A stretch of 64,000 nt of DNA from Lachnospiraceae bacterium (GTDB lineage Bacteria; Bacillota; Clostridia; Lachnospirales; Lachnospiraceae). Every line of letters starts with the position of its first letter. The first letter of the stretch is position 1. The notes beneath the pieces were generated by a model, which saw only the letters and a list, made by a program, of their open reading frames with translations, had not been told where the DNA came from and ran no database searches. The position numbers were made by a program, and so were the translations under genes. Positions 42,748 to 52,384 of this stretch are shown here, one piece after another. The stretch covers positions 1 to 64,000 of the forward strand of contig JAIDHX010000036.1 of the NCBI GenBank assembly GCA_029053015.1. Reading direction: 5' to 3'.

Positions 42748-44622
42748 ATGAAAAAGAATAAAAGTAAAGGAAAAGAACCGGCGCGCAGGCCCAAATATGG
42801 CACAGTATACTGCATGAAATGGCTTGTTACGCGGATGTGGCAGTGGGACAGGAGCCTGATCTGGTCATCGGCGGCTTTGATTCCGCTTTCGGTGCTTCTT
42901 TATGCTATCGGGCTTTATACGCCTTCTATCATCTTAGACAGCATTCAGACAAACGAAGATTTCAACGAGATTGCGTTGATTATTACTGTCTTACTCTGCG
43001 CAACATTATTCTTCAATTTGATAAAGGACTTGATTTCCCATGTGAGAAGTAATGCCTCGGACCGCAATTTCATGCGTTTCTACTGGGAGCTGATAAAGAC
43101 CCGCCTGCAAAATGATTATTTTTTGAACTATGATACGGAATATCTGAAACTCTACGACCGCGCCGAGCAGGTTTTTGGAAACGGCATGGAGGGCAGCCCG
43201 GGAACATTTGTCATCCGTTTTTTCGATATGGCGGCCAACGCACTGTGCTTTGTGCTGTTCGGCTCGGTAATTTCAACTCTCAGTCCCTGGTTTCTTCTGC
43301 TGTTTGTGGCGGGATCGCTGGTCACCATGATTCCGCGCCGCTATCAACAGGATAGGGATCATGAGGAACGGGACGAGCGAAACGCAAACTTCCGAAAAAT
43401 GAATTATCTTTCCTGGAAGCTGGCAAGCAAGCCCATTGCGGCAAAGGATATCCGCCTTTACGGCTTCACAGCCTTTCTTGACGATAAGATTCATACGGTA
43501 ATTCGCGAGCATATCCGGCTGCTCCGGCACCAGCAGAAAAACCGAAGCCTGGCATCCTATGTGAGCTTCGGCGTGGGATTCCTGCGGGATGGCTGTGCTT
43601 ATCTGTTCCTGATTTGGCATGCCGTCCACGGAAATCTCACATCGGCGGAGTTCGTTTTGTATTTTAACGCCATTGCAAGGCTTTCCTCTTTCATTGACGG
43701 TATCGTGCAGTACATCGGTTCCGCCCATGAGGCATTTCTCGGCACTTCGGACTGTATTGCGTATTTTGACGAAAACCATAACCGAATGAACCACGCAGAG
43801 GGTATTCCCATCCCGAAAGGCCGTCCTCTTTCCATTGAGTTTCGTCATGTCAGTTATCAATACCCGAAAGGGGAACAGCCGGTGCTTCAGGATATCTCCT
43901 TCCGGATTGCCGCCGGCGAGAACATATCCCTTGTGGGACTCAACGGAGCGGGAAAGACCACTCTGGCAAAGCTGATGTGCGGACTGCTCCTTCCCACCGA
44001 AGGGGAAATTCTCATCGACGGGCACCTCCTTGGCGAGTACAATCGGGATGAACTCTATACGCTGTTCTCCATGGTGCCTCAGGAATATACGATACTGCCC
44101 ACTACCATAGCGGAAAATGTGGCATTTCGGGATAGGAGCGAGATTGACGAAGCGCGTCTCCTGCTTTGTCTGGAAAAAGCGGGAATCGCGGATAAAATCC
44201 GTTCTCTTCCCAAGGGAATCGACAGTATGGTAGATAAACAATACGACGCGGATGCAGTCAATTTTTCCGGCGGAGAGCTGCAAAAGCTTCTGCTTGCACG
44301 CGCTATCTATCGCGATGCCGACATCCTCATTCTTGACGAGCCTACCGCCGCACTGGATGCCGTTGCAGAGGATCGCATGTACCAAAGCTATCGGGAATTG
44401 ACGAACCGGGCAACCTCAGTTTTCATCAGCCACCGTCTTGCTTCCACGCGTTTCTGCGACCGGATCTATCTTCTGGACGGAGCCCGCCTGGCCGAGAGCG
44501 GAACCCATGAGGAACTGATGGCGCTGGGAGGCAGATACCGTGAACTGTTTGACATTCAGAGCAAGTATTACAAGGAAGGAGGAGACTTACATGACGAAAA
44601 AGAAGAATCGTCGGAGTCTTAA
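42748..44622 (+). CDS. ABC exporter half, first of a pair
   Basis: 624 residues: six membrane segments in the first 330 residues, then an ATPase with Walker A GLNGAGKTT (near 397), the signature FSGGELQKLLLARA and Walker B ILILDEPTAALD, with a long basic N-terminal extension. The ATG follows GTGAGGACA weakly. The second gene overlaps its end by 32 bases, so the two form a heterodimer. Its location behind LytTR-like sites and a LytTR/GHKL pair suggests export of, or immunity to, a peptide or toxic compound. No precursor peptide gene was seen nearby. Confidence 0.88.
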   Translation: MKKNKSKGKEPARRPKYGTVYCMKWLVTRMWQWDRSLIWSSAALIPLSVLLYAIGLYTPSIILDSIQTNEDFNEIALIITVLLCATLFFNLIKDLISHVRSNASDRNFMRFYWELIKTRLQNDYFLNYDTEYLKLYDRAEQVFGNGMEGSPGTFVIRFFDMAANALCFVLFGSVISTLSPWFLLLFVAGSLVTMIPRRYQQDRDHEERDERNANFRKMNYLSWKLASKPIAAKDIRLYGFTAFLDDKIHTVIREHIRLLRHQQKNRSLASYVSFGVGFLRDGCAYLFLIWHAVHGNLTSAEFVLYFNAIARLSSFIDGIVQYIGSAHEAFLGTSDCIAYFDENHNRMNHAEGIPIPKGRPLSIEFRHVSYQYPKGEQPVLQDISFRIAAGENISLVGLNGAGKTTLAKLMCGLLLPTEGEILIDGHLLGEYNRDELYTLFSMVPQEYTILPTTIAENVAFRDRSEIDEARLLLCLEKAGIADKIRSLPKGIDSMVDKQYDADAVNFSGGELQKLLLARAIYRDADILILDEPTAALDAVAEDRMYQSYRELTNRATSVFISHRLASTRFCDRIYLLDGARLAESGTHEELMALGGRYRELFDIQSKYYKEGGDLHDEKEESSES

Positions 44623-46441
44623 AACCGATCTGGTCCTGATCCTGCGGGGCTATCGGGTGTTGTATGAGGTCTGCCCGCAGAACATCATCTGGACAACTAT
44701 AAATTCCATCGCGCAGCAGTTTGCGCCGTATTTTACGCTCTATCTGTCTGCGGAGATCATCAATCAACTCACTGCCGGAGCGTCCCTTCGGACATTGTTC
44801 ATGTTGGTGTTGGTCACGGTCACAGGGCAGCTTCTTTTAAACGCTTCCTTGCATCGGCTCTCCCTCAAACAGGAGGAAACGGAGAGCATCAAGTTTGAGT
44901 TAAATGAACTGTACATGCTAAAGGTCGAATGCCGTATGCAGTACAAACATCTGGAGTCTCCGGATACTGCTTTGCTGCGCCAGAAGATCCGCAACTCTTC
45001 AATCTACGGCGGGAACGGGCTATCCCGGCTGCTCCAGTACTATCAGGACTTATTCGGCGCAATTGCCAATATCATTTTTTCGGTATCTTTTACCATGTCA
45101 TTGTTCCGGACCGTGTCCAATGCAGGGCTTACGGGATTTACTGCCTTTGTAAACCATCCATTGTCCGCTCTTGTGCTTCTGGCACTGATTGGACTCAATA
45201 TCACGGCTGAAATGCTCAGTATCTATCGATTTGAACCCAGACATACGAACCTTTGGAATGCATTCGCCCTCCGCCTTTCTCGCTGTCGGTCATACTCGGA
45301 CTGTAATGCCGATGTAACCGTACTGGGTGCAGTGGGACTATGCATTGAAAGATGCCGCCGGATACTGATTGATTATGAAAATGAATGTCTGCGGGAGAGT
45401 CTCAAAATCTCAGAAAAGCGCTCTTTCATCAGCAGGGCGATGGAGACAGTGACGAACCTCGTACTGTATCTCTATATCGGCGCAAAAGCATATATCGGAA
45501 CTTTCGGTGTGGGTAACTTTTTTCTTTATACAGGTTCCGTAGACAAATTTTTAAAGGCAGTATCCAATTTCGGAAGCAGCATCAGCGGACTTCGCCGGAA
45601 TAATGATTATCTCGTGGAACTTTACCGCTATCTGGATCTGCCGGATGATATGTATCGCGGTACACTGTCGGTTGAGAAGCGAGAGGATAATAAGTTCGAG
45701 ATTGAGTTCCGCAACGTAAGCTTCCGGTATCCCGGATCGGATACTTACGCCCTGAAAAACGTGTCCTTTAAATTCCGTATCGGCGAGCGCCTTGCTTTCG
45801 TCGGCATGAACGGAAGCGGCAAGACCACCTTTGTCAAGCTCCTGTGCCGTCTCTATGACCCCACTGAGGGGCGGATTCTGCTAAAGGGCATCGATATCTC
45901 AAAATATAATTACGACGAGTACGTAAAGCTGTTCTCCGTGGTCTTTCAGGACTACTTTACCTTCGCCTTTTCTTTGGGGGAAAATGTTTCGGCACTGCAG
46001 GACTACGATGCAGAAAAGGTGTGGTCAAGCCTGAAGAAGGTGGGACTCGGGGAGAAATTTTCTCAAATGGAGCGGGGGCTGGAGACACCGCTGGGGACCG
46101 ATTATCAGAATGACGGCGTGGAAATCTCCGGAGGCGAAGCACAGAAGGTTGCTTTGGCACGGGCGCTGTATAAGGATGCCCCCTACATCATTTTGGATGA
46201 ACCCACCGCCGCGCTGGATCCCATTGCCGAGGCGGAAGTGTACTCCAAATTCAATGAAATCGTTGAGGATAAGACGGCAATCTATATCAGCCACCGGCTG
46301 TCCTCCTGCCGTCTTGCCGACAAAATACTGGTATTCCATGACGGAGAAATTGTGCAGCAGGGAAGTCACGACCGGCTTGTTGCAGATACGACCGGAAAAT
46401 ATTACGAACTCTGGAATGCACAGGCACAGTATTATACGTAA
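44591..46441 (+). CDS. ABC exporter half, second of a pair
   Basis: 616 residues. Membrane region in residues 20-310; Walker A GMNGSGKTT, signature ISGGEAQKVALARA, Walker B PYIILDEPTAALD and an H-loop IYISHRL are all intact, so both halves may hydrolyse ATP. The start ATG at 44591 follows AAGGAGGAGA inside the previous gene. A bidirectional hairpin terminator follows the stop. Confidence 0.88.
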   Translation: MTKKKNRRSLKTDLVLILRGYRVLYEVCPQNIIWTTINSIAQQFAPYFTLYLSAEIINQLTAGASLRTLFMLVLVTVTGQLLLNASLHRLSLKQEETESIKFELNELYMLKVECRMQYKHLESPDTALLRQKIRNSSIYGGNGLSRLLQYYQDLFGAIANIIFSVSFTMSLFRTVSNAGLTGFTAFVNHPLSALVLLALIGLNITAEMLSIYRFEPRHTNLWNAFALRLSRCRSYSDCNADVTVLGAVGLCIERCRRILIDYENECLRESLKISEKRSFISRAMETVTNLVLYLYIGAKAYIGTFGVGNFFLYTGSVDKFLKAVSNFGSSISGLRRNNDYLVELYRYLDLPDDMYRGTLSVEKREDNKFEIEFRNVSFRYPGSDTYALKNVSFKFRIGERLAFVGMNGSGKTTFVKLLCRLYDPTEGRILLKGIDISKYNYDEYVKLFSVVFQDYFTFAFSLGENVSALQDYDAEKVWSSLKKVGLGEKFSQMERGLETPLGTDYQNDGVEISGGEAQKVALARALYKDAPYIILDEPTAALDPIAEAEVYSKFNEIVEDKTAIYISHRLSSCRLADKILVFHDGEIVQQGSHDRLVADTTGKYYELWNAQAQYYT

Positions 46442-46445
46442 AACA

Positions 46446-46485
46446 AAAGGACTTCACAAAGCGGATAATGCCTGTGAAGTCCTTT
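46446..46485. terminator. Bidirectional terminator between the ABC pair and cstA
   Basis: AAAGGACTTCACA (46446-46458) and its perfect complement (46473-46485) form a 13-base stem. A- and T-tracts on both sides let it serve the two convergent genes. Confidence 0.85.
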
Positions 46486-46508
46486 ATCATATCGATGCTT
46501 TATTTATT

Positions 46509-48224
46509 TTATGTTGTACTGCGTTTCTTCTTCGTGAGTGTCTGTATGCCCTCAATCACAAGAATAATAGCAAGCAGAATCAGCAGGATGCCTAAAATTG
46601 TCTGTGCCCAAGGGCCCCAGTCTGCGCTGCCTGCAGCAATCAGACCAATCTGGTTCTTTACGGTAAGAACCAAGGAGCAGATGGTGACAACCATCATAAA
46701 TGCCATTGGGAGCAGAAACATTTTATTGTTCTTTCCAACATTTCCAAGCCATGTTGCAACGGCAAGAAGTCCGAGACCTGCAAGAAGCTGGTTCGCTGCA
46801 CCGAATAATCCCCAAATCTTACCGTAGCCCGTCATACCGAGCGCAATGCCCAAAACAACGGTAATGGCGGTGGCAAAATAAGGATTTACCATAACCTTCT
46901 TCCAACCGTCCTTGATATCTCCCACTGTCTGTCCCGGCTCCAGCCAAAACTCCTGGAACATGAAACGTGCCAAACGTGTAGCCGTATCCAGAGAAGTCAG
47001 ACAGAATGCAGAATATGTAAGGATTAAAAGGGTGTAAAGGATATTTTCCAGTCCTGCAAGACCGGGAATTGCTGCTACCATTGCGGAAATGCCGCCTGCA
47101 AAAATATCTGTCGCACCTGCTGTGTGTCCGGTCTGCCTTGCATATGCGATTGCGCAGAGCGTAAGAATTGCCAGCACACACTCAAGAAGCATGCCGCCGT
47201 AAGCAATCGGCTTTGCGTCGGTTTCTTTATCAAGCTGCTTTGACGTCGTACCGGATGAAACAAGGGAATGGAATCCGGAAATGGCGCCACATGCAACCGT
47301 TGTAAATAAGATTGGGAACAGATACTGCATGCCGTTTCCGTTGTCAACAGCAAATCCTGCAAATGCGGGGAAAAGCTGCGGGTCAATGTTGGGATGTGCG
47401 CCGACAACGCCGATAAATGCGACAATCAGCATTGCATAAAGTAAAAATGAGCTTAAGTAATCACGAGGCTGGAGTAAAATCCATACCGGTGTTATGGACG
47501 CAACTGCAATATAGATACCGACGATGATCATCCATGCTTTTGATGAAAGGTAGATTGGATGGAAATTCATACCGATCGCCATACAGATCACAATTGCCAG
47601 CACTCCTAAAATAGTAGATATCAGCATGGGTGTGTTGCGGCGGTATACGCAAAAACCAAATACAATGGCAATCAGGATAAACAACAGGGAAACCATTGCT
47701 ACGGACGCGTTTGATGCGCTTGCTGCCTTATTTAATACACCGTCGTCATAAGTCGCGCCAAAGGTGGAAGCCACAATCGAGGCAAACGCCGCAACGACAA
47801 GAATCAGTGTAAGGTATGCGAAGATAATGAATAATCTCTTTGCACGCCTGCTCATATTGGCAGAAATAATTTCACCGATTGACTGTCCCTTGTGGCGGAT
47901 GGAAGCAAAGAGCGCGCCGAAATCATGTACGCCGCCGAAGAAAATACCGCCTATTAAAACCCAGAGAGCAACAGGAAGCCAGCCGAATATTGCTGCGCCG
48001 ATAGGACCTGTGATTGGTCCGGCACCGGCGATGGAAGAAAAATGGTGTCCCATCAGCACGGGAGCCTTTGCGGGAACATAATCAACGCCATCCGACATGG
48101 TGTGTGCAGGTGTTTCTTCCTTGTTCTCACCCACACCCCACTGCTTGCAAAGCCATCTTCCGTAGAAGATATAGCCGACGAGCAGAATGGCAACACAAAT
48201 AAGTAATAATACCAGTGTGTTCAT
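46509..48224 (-). CDS. cstA: CstA family carbon starvation/pyruvate transporter
   Basis: 571-residue membrane protein with about 16 hydrophobic segments. The family signature appears as GHHFSSIAGAGPITGPIGAAIFGW near residue 60, followed by GVHDFGALFASIRHKGQSIGE. CstA-type proteins carry peptides or pyruvate during carbon limitation in E. coli. Its ATG overlaps the stop of the upstream unknown gene by four bases, so translation is coupled. The GH32 gene is divergent from the pair. Confidence 0.92.
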   Translation of the reverse strand: MNTLVLLLICVAILLVGYIFYGRWLCKQWGVGENKEETPAHTMSDGVDYVPAKAPVLMGHHFSSIAGAGPITGPIGAAIFGWLPVALWVLIGGIFFGGVHDFGALFASIRHKGQSIGEIISANMSRRAKRLFIIFAYLTLILVVAAFASIVASTFGATYDDGVLNKAASASNASVAMVSLLFILIAIVFGFCVYRRNTPMLISTILGVLAIVICMAIGMNFHPIYLSSKAWMIIVGIYIAVASITPVWILLQPRDYLSSFLLYAMLIVAFIGVVGAHPNIDPQLFPAFAGFAVDNGNGMQYLFPILFTTVACGAISGFHSLVSSGTTSKQLDKETDAKPIAYGGMLLECVLAILTLCAIAYARQTGHTAGATDIFAGGISAMVAAIPGLAGLENILYTLLILTYSAFCLTSLDTATRLARFMFQEFWLEPGQTVGDIKDGWKKVMVNPYFATAITVVLGIALGMTGYGKIWGLFGAANQLLAGLGLLAVATWLGNVGKNNKMFLLPMAFMMVVTICSLVLTVKNQIGLIAAGSADWGPWAQTILGILLILLAIILVIEGIQTLTKKKRSTT

Positions 48225-48751
48225 TTAAAAAATCTCCTTTCCTTTGGAAATAAAACATTTTTCAAAACTTTCCCGACACATCTTCCGGCAGCGTTTGTGA
48301 AAATGTCGTTATTCGAAGTCTCATAAACGGCAGCATGGAAGTCCATCCAGCCGTGCAGGGAAAATTGAAAGCTTTTGTAAATGCGGCATCGCTTTACCGC
48401 TTTTTTTGCGTCCGCATCACAGGTATCACATACAAACACAGGCGTGATATAGGTGTACATATGCCCGGGGCCTATATGGGCTCTTTTCAGACCGTCTTCC
48501 TTCGCAAAATCTCTGCATTCTTCAAAGATTTTTTGGGTAAGATGTTCTGTTTCATATAAATATATAAATTCTTCGCAGTCGGCAGACCAAAGTTCCGCCT
48601 TTTTGGAAAGCACAAATTTCTCGGAATGCTCATAAAATTCACAGACTGCCCTTAACGGCTTTTGCGTCTCATCGGACAGTTTGATATTGTAATAAGCCTG
48701 ATAACTTTTGAGAAGCTTTTCGATAGCGCTCTCCCTTGTATATTGCGTCAT
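48221..48751 (-). CDS. Uncharacterised protein coupled to cstA
   Basis: 176 residues, cytoplasmic by sequence (no signal or membrane segment). The N-terminal half is helical and acidic; the central part VFVCDTCDADAKKAVKRCR holds three cysteines that could bind metal or form a redox centre. The C-terminal HGWMDFHAAVYETSNND has two histidines. I recognise no family. It is the first gene of a unit with cstA, with a promoter at 48808-48835 on the same strand, and the four-base overlap implies equal expression. Confidence 0.55.
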   Translation of the reverse strand: MTQYTRESAIEKLLKSYQAYYNIKLSDETQKPLRAVCEFYEHSEKFVLSKKAELWSADCEEFIYLYETEHLTQKIFEECRDFAKEDGLKRAHIGPGHMYTYITPVFVCDTCDADAKKAVKRCRIYKSFQFSLHGWMDFHAAVYETSNNDIFTNAAGRCVGKVLKNVLFPKERRFFK

Positions 48752-48807
48752 ATAGGATTCTCCATACCGTCAAGATTAAATAATCTAGCAGTTACTCTTA
48801 AATGCTT

Positions 48808-48835
48808 ATTATAGCACTCTTTTACATAAATTCAA
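48808..48835 (-). promoter_or_regulatory. Promoter of the unknown gene/cstA unit
   Basis: On the minus strand: -35 TTGAAT (48830-48835), 16-base spacer, -10 TATAAT (48808-48813). Confidence 0.6.
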
Positions 48836-49002
48836 TAGCAGGATAGTGTTAAATCGTACAAGATGTTTATATGCGCCGATCCCGGTTGCATTGCAGACCC
48901 TGTCAGTGGTAATATCTATATGTCCGGCATTATGCAGGAACAGTAAAAGTAAGTATACGGCCTGATGAAACGGAGATGTTTTATCAGGTGACGGAGGAAA
49001 AA

Positions 49003-50499
49003 ATGAAGAGTCAGACATTGCGGGAAGCAAGAGAATATGAAAAGATGATGGAGGTTCACATTGCCCCTGAGGACAGACCCGCATTTCATCTTTCGCCCAG
49101 AGTAGGCTGGATGAATGACCCGAATGGATTTTCTTACTATCAGGGAGAGTATCACCTGTTTTATCAGTATCACCCCTATGATTCTTTCTGGGGGCCTATG
49201 CACTGGGGACATGCGGTGAGCAGGGACCTTCTGCACTGGGAATACCTGCCGGCAGCCTTGGCGCCGGATATGCCTTATGATAAGGAAGGCTGTTTCTCGG
49301 GAAGCGCAGTTGCGCTCCCTGATGGTTCACATCTGCTGCTTTATACCGGCGTAAGAAAAGAGCCTCAGGCGGATGGAAGTTTTCGGGGTGTGCAGACGCA
49401 ATGTGTTGCAATAGGAGATGGCAGAGAGTATGAAAAGATTCCGGACAATCCGGTGCTGACCGATAGAGACCTGCCGGAAGGCGGCAGCAGATATGATTTT
49501 CGCGACCCTAAGGTGTGGCTGGGAGAAGATGGAACTTACTATTGCGTGGTCGGCAACTGCACGGAGGACTATGACGGACAGATTCTGCTGTACAGCAGTG
49601 CAGACGGAATCCATTGGAACTATGAAAATGTACTGGTGAAAAATAACGGAAGATTCGGAAGAATGTGGGAGTGCCCGGATTTCTTTGCACTGGATGGAAA
49701 GAGGGTTATTTTGACAAGTCCGACGGATATGCTGCCGGAAGGTTTTGAATATCATAATGGAGGTGGAACCCTGTGCTTGATAGGGGACTTTGACAAGAGT
49801 ACGAAGACATTTTCGGAAGAACATAATCAGGCGGTGGACTATGGCATTGATTTCTATGCGCCGCAGACAATATTGGCGCCGGATGGCAGGCGTATTATGA
49901 TCGGCTGGATGCAGAATTGGGATACCTGCAACATGCGCAGTCAGCCTAAAAACTGGTTTGGGCAGATGTCTCTTCCTAGAGAATTGTCTGTCAGGAACGG
50001 AAGATTATACCAGAGCCCCGTCAGGGAATTTGACGAGCTCAGGTGCAACAAGGTAGAATACAGAGATGTTCCGGTAAGCGGTCTTGTCAGGCTTGAAGGA
50101 TTGGAGGGAAGGCTGGTTGATATGGAACTTCAAATCCGCCCTGCTGATAAGGCGAAGCTGTTTCAGAAGTTTGCCGTGCGCTTTGCACAGGACAAGAAGC
50201 ATCATACAGCAATCAGTTTCCGTCCTATGGAATCTATCTTGAAAGTGGACCGTAAATTTTCGGGGTCAAGAAGAGCGATTATCCATCAGAGGCGCAGTCT
50301 GGTAAATCATGAAGAAGGGAAATTGAAGCTGCGGGTCATTTTAGACCGTCTCAGCGTGGAAGTATTTGTGAACGATGGAGAACAGGTGATGACCACAACG
50401 ATTGATACCCCGCAGGATGCGAAAGAGATATCGTTTTTTGCAGACGGTAATGTAATGATTGATGTGGTGAAGTATGATATCAACAACAGTGGCAGGTAG
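49003..50499 (+). CDS. Glycoside hydrolase family 32 (sucrose/fructan hydrolase)
   Basis: 498 residues without a signal peptide, so an intracellular beta-fructosidase or sucrose-6-phosphate hydrolase. The five-bladed propeller active site is complete: nucleophile D39 in WMNDPNG, D168 in FRDPKVW, and acid/base E223 in WECPD. A C-terminal beta-sandwich spans residues 370-495. The ATG follows ACGGAGGAAAA. No sucrose PTS or ABC transporter gene is adjacent, so the sugar must enter by a system elsewhere. A repeated hairpin follows the stop. Confidence 0.92.
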   Translation: MKSQTLREAREYEKMMEVHIAPEDRPAFHLSPRVGWMNDPNGFSYYQGEYHLFYQYHPYDSFWGPMHWGHAVSRDLLHWEYLPAALAPDMPYDKEGCFSGSAVALPDGSHLLLYTGVRKEPQADGSFRGVQTQCVAIGDGREYEKIPDNPVLTDRDLPEGGSRYDFRDPKVWLGEDGTYYCVVGNCTEDYDGQILLYSSADGIHWNYENVLVKNNGRFGRMWECPDFFALDGKRVILTSPTDMLPEGFEYHNGGGTLCLIGDFDKSTKTFSEEHNQAVDYGIDFYAPQTILAPDGRRIMIGWMQNWDTCNMRSQPKNWFGQMSLPRELSVRNGRLYQSPVREFDELRCNKVEYRDVPVSGLVRLEGLEGRLVDMELQIRPADKAKLFQKFAVRFAQDKKHHTAISFRPMESILKVDRKFSGSRRAIIHQRRSLVNHEEGKLKLRVILDRLSVEVFVNDGEQVMTTTIDTPQDAKEISFFADGNVMIDVVKYDINNSGR

Positions 50500-50541
50500 T
50501 GTGATAAAGGGCCATTGCGGGTGATGGAAGGTACTGTGAAT

Positions 50542-50600
50542 GACGCTCTTGCTTTTGGTACAATGGCAATGCCAGGAGCAGGAGCGTTTTTGTATTGTCC
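50542..50600 (+). repeat. Repeated hairpin, copy 1 (after GH32 gene)
   Basis: ACGCTCTTGCT and AGCAGGAGCGT, with one mismatch, form a stem around a smaller hairpin, followed by TTTTTGTATTGTCC. The copy at 53677-53734 matches along most of its length, from GACGCT through TTTTGGTACAAT to GTCC. It lies 42 bases after a stop codon and may act as terminator. Confidence 0.6.
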
Positions 50601-50705
50601 CAAAATAATGGATAAAATGTTTTTTAAGTAAGTGTTTTTGGATTTTATTTCGTACTATATATGACCGGTCAATGAAATGTACTGTTTGAGAAAGAGGGAC
50701 TTGTA

Positions 50706-51266
50706 TTGAATGATAAAAAAATAATTGCTGCAATCATCAGGCAGGATGAGCAGATGTTTGCTTTTGCCATACAGAAATATTCTAAACTTCTCTGGAAAGT
50801 TGCAGCTTCCGTTTTGATAAATGCAGCTTCCGCTCAGGACGTGGAGGAATGTGTGGCAGATGTGTTCATTTATCTATGGCAATATCCTGAAAAATATAAT
50901 CCTGAAAAGTCAAAGTTGTCTTCATGGCTTTCTATGGTCGCAAGGTCGAAGGCGGTTGACAGATACCGCCGCATCATCAAAAAGAGGGAAATATCCATGG
51001 AAATGATGGCCGAAAGTCTGGAATATGCTGAAATAGCAGCGGGAGAAGAAAAGGAACAATTACAGTCCTGTATGGACGAACTGGACGAAAAGGAAAAGGA
51101 GCTGATTATAAGGCGCTATTACTATGAGCAGAAACCGGCGGAGATTGCGGTTGCGCTGGATATGCCAAAGAAACAAGTGGAAAACAAATTGTACTATGTG
51201 AGGCAGAAACTGAGGAAAATGATGGAGAGGCAGGAAGGAGATCGGTTATATGGAAAAATACAGTAG
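50706..51266 (+). CDS. ECF-like RNA polymerase sigma factor
   Basis: 186 residues from TTG 50706 with AGAGGG seven bases upstream. Region 2 (QDVEECVADVFIYLWQYPEKY) and region 4 (LIIRRYYYEQKPAEIAVALD then KKQVENKLYYVRQKLRKMM) are clear, joined by a short acidic linker. ECF sigmas are usually controlled by a membrane anti-sigma gene next to them; the following gene overlaps by 17 bases and encodes a one-helix membrane protein that fits that role. Confidence 0.85.
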   Translation: MNDKKIIAAIIRQDEQMFAFAIQKYSKLLWKVAASVLINAASAQDVEECVADVFIYLWQYPEKYNPEKSKLSSWLSMVARSKAVDRYRRIIKKREISMEMMAESLEYAEIAAGEEKEQLQSCMDELDEKEKELIIRRYYYEQKPAEIAVALDMPKKQVENKLYYVRQKLRKMMERQEGDRLYGKIQ

Positions 51267-52251
51267 GAAAAATCTGAAGGCTATACAGGATATTGTGCAA
51301 AAGAAGACAGGAATCGCGATGACGGAAGGCAGGAAGCCCGCCGGGTATAAAATCAGACGGATGGCACTCTTAGCAGGAAGTCTGTTATGCTTTGTAACGT
51401 TATGCGCCTTTGCATACGCGAAGTTTTCTGACCTGAATGGTGATGATGCGATGTTTGCATCGGTATATCAGGGAGATGGAAGGTTCGAAATTGTCGTGAT
51501 AAATAATTCGGACAGGGAATTAAAACTACAGGACAAAGTAAAGGTCATGCAGTGGTCAACCGGTAAAGAGGTGGAGGGGGATAATGATAAAATCAGGATG
51601 GAAGTTTTGACAATAGCGCCCCATTCTCAGGGAGTCGTTTCGATTGATATATCAGAAGGGTACAATATTGGTGCAATGGAGGAAAATTTACCGGATGGGG
51701 ACGGGTACTATTTTGTTTTGACCAATAACAATTTTGCTTTTGGGCAGGACTGGATGTGTTTTTTTGATTTTGAAATAGAAAGGACAGAAGATGTGGAACA
51801 CAGGATGGCTGAGGTGGCAGAGCAGCGGCTGAGGGAGCAGGAGGCAGCCGGGCAGCAATATGGTACAGGCAGTCTGGTCTACACAGACTGGATATGGCCA
51901 ACGGTCAGCAGGGATGTGTCAGGATTTTATGGCGAGCGGGAAAACGGAACGTATTCGGATCATGTCAATATTGCCGGAACAGCCGGCGATGAAGTCTATG
52001 CGGTTGCGGACGGGGTGGTGATGGAGACTGCATTTGAAAGCACCTGCGGAAACTTTATTGTGGTGGACTTGGGTGACGGCATTACGGTCAAATACGGGCA
52101 TCTGAAGGAGATAAAGGTGGCCGTGGGGGACGAGATAAAGCAGGGACAGGTGCTCGCAGCCATGGGACAGACCGGAATGGCATCGGGACCTAACCTGTTC
52201 TTTGCGGTGACGGTTGGTGGGGAGAATGTCAACCCGCTGGCTGAGGAGTAA
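51250..52251 (+). CDS. Putative anti-sigma protein with degenerate LytM (M23) domain
   Basis: 333 residues. A short cytoplasmic N-terminus, one membrane helix (residues 37-56), an extracellular beta-rich middle region, and a C-terminal LytM/peptidase M23 fold with GDEVYAVADGVV, KYGHL and GQVLAAMGQTGMASGPN. Active M23 enzymes need HxxxD and HxH to bind zinc. Here H238 is kept but the aspartate is A242, and the HxH pair is replaced by NLFFA, so hydrolysis is unlikely. Degenerate LytM domains act as regulators or wall-sensing modules elsewhere. Overlap with the sigma gene suggests that it senses the wall and holds the sigma factor. Confidence 0.75.
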   Translation: MEKYSRKNLKAIQDIVQKKTGIAMTEGRKPAGYKIRRMALLAGSLLCFVTLCAFAYAKFSDLNGDDAMFASVYQGDGRFEIVVINNSDRELKLQDKVKVMQWSTGKEVEGDNDKIRMEVLTIAPHSQGVVSIDISEGYNIGAMEENLPDGDGYYFVLTNNNFAFGQDWMCFFDFEIERTEDVEHRMAEVAEQRLREQEAAGQQYGTGSLVYTDWIWPTVSRDVSGFYGERENGTYSDHVNIAGTAGDEVYAVADGVVMETAFESTCGNFIVVDLGDGITVKYGHLKEIKVAVGDEIKQGQVLAAMGQTGMASGPNLFFAVTVGGENVNPLAEE

Positions 52252-52331
52252 GGAGAAGCAGTCTTATGGAACAGATATCCGCAGTAAAATAAAAAATAGA
52301 AAATTTTTGCGGTTATAAATCGCAAAGATAA

Positions 52332-52360
52332 TTGACTTTTTACAAGTTTTGCGGCATACT
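52332..52360 (+). promoter_or_regulatory. Promoter of the DUF4143 ATPase gene
   Basis: -35 TTGACT (52332-52337), 17-base spacer, -10 CATACT (52355-52360). Confidence 0.55.
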
Positions 52361-52384
52361 ACTTTACAGATGGAGGTGGTCATC

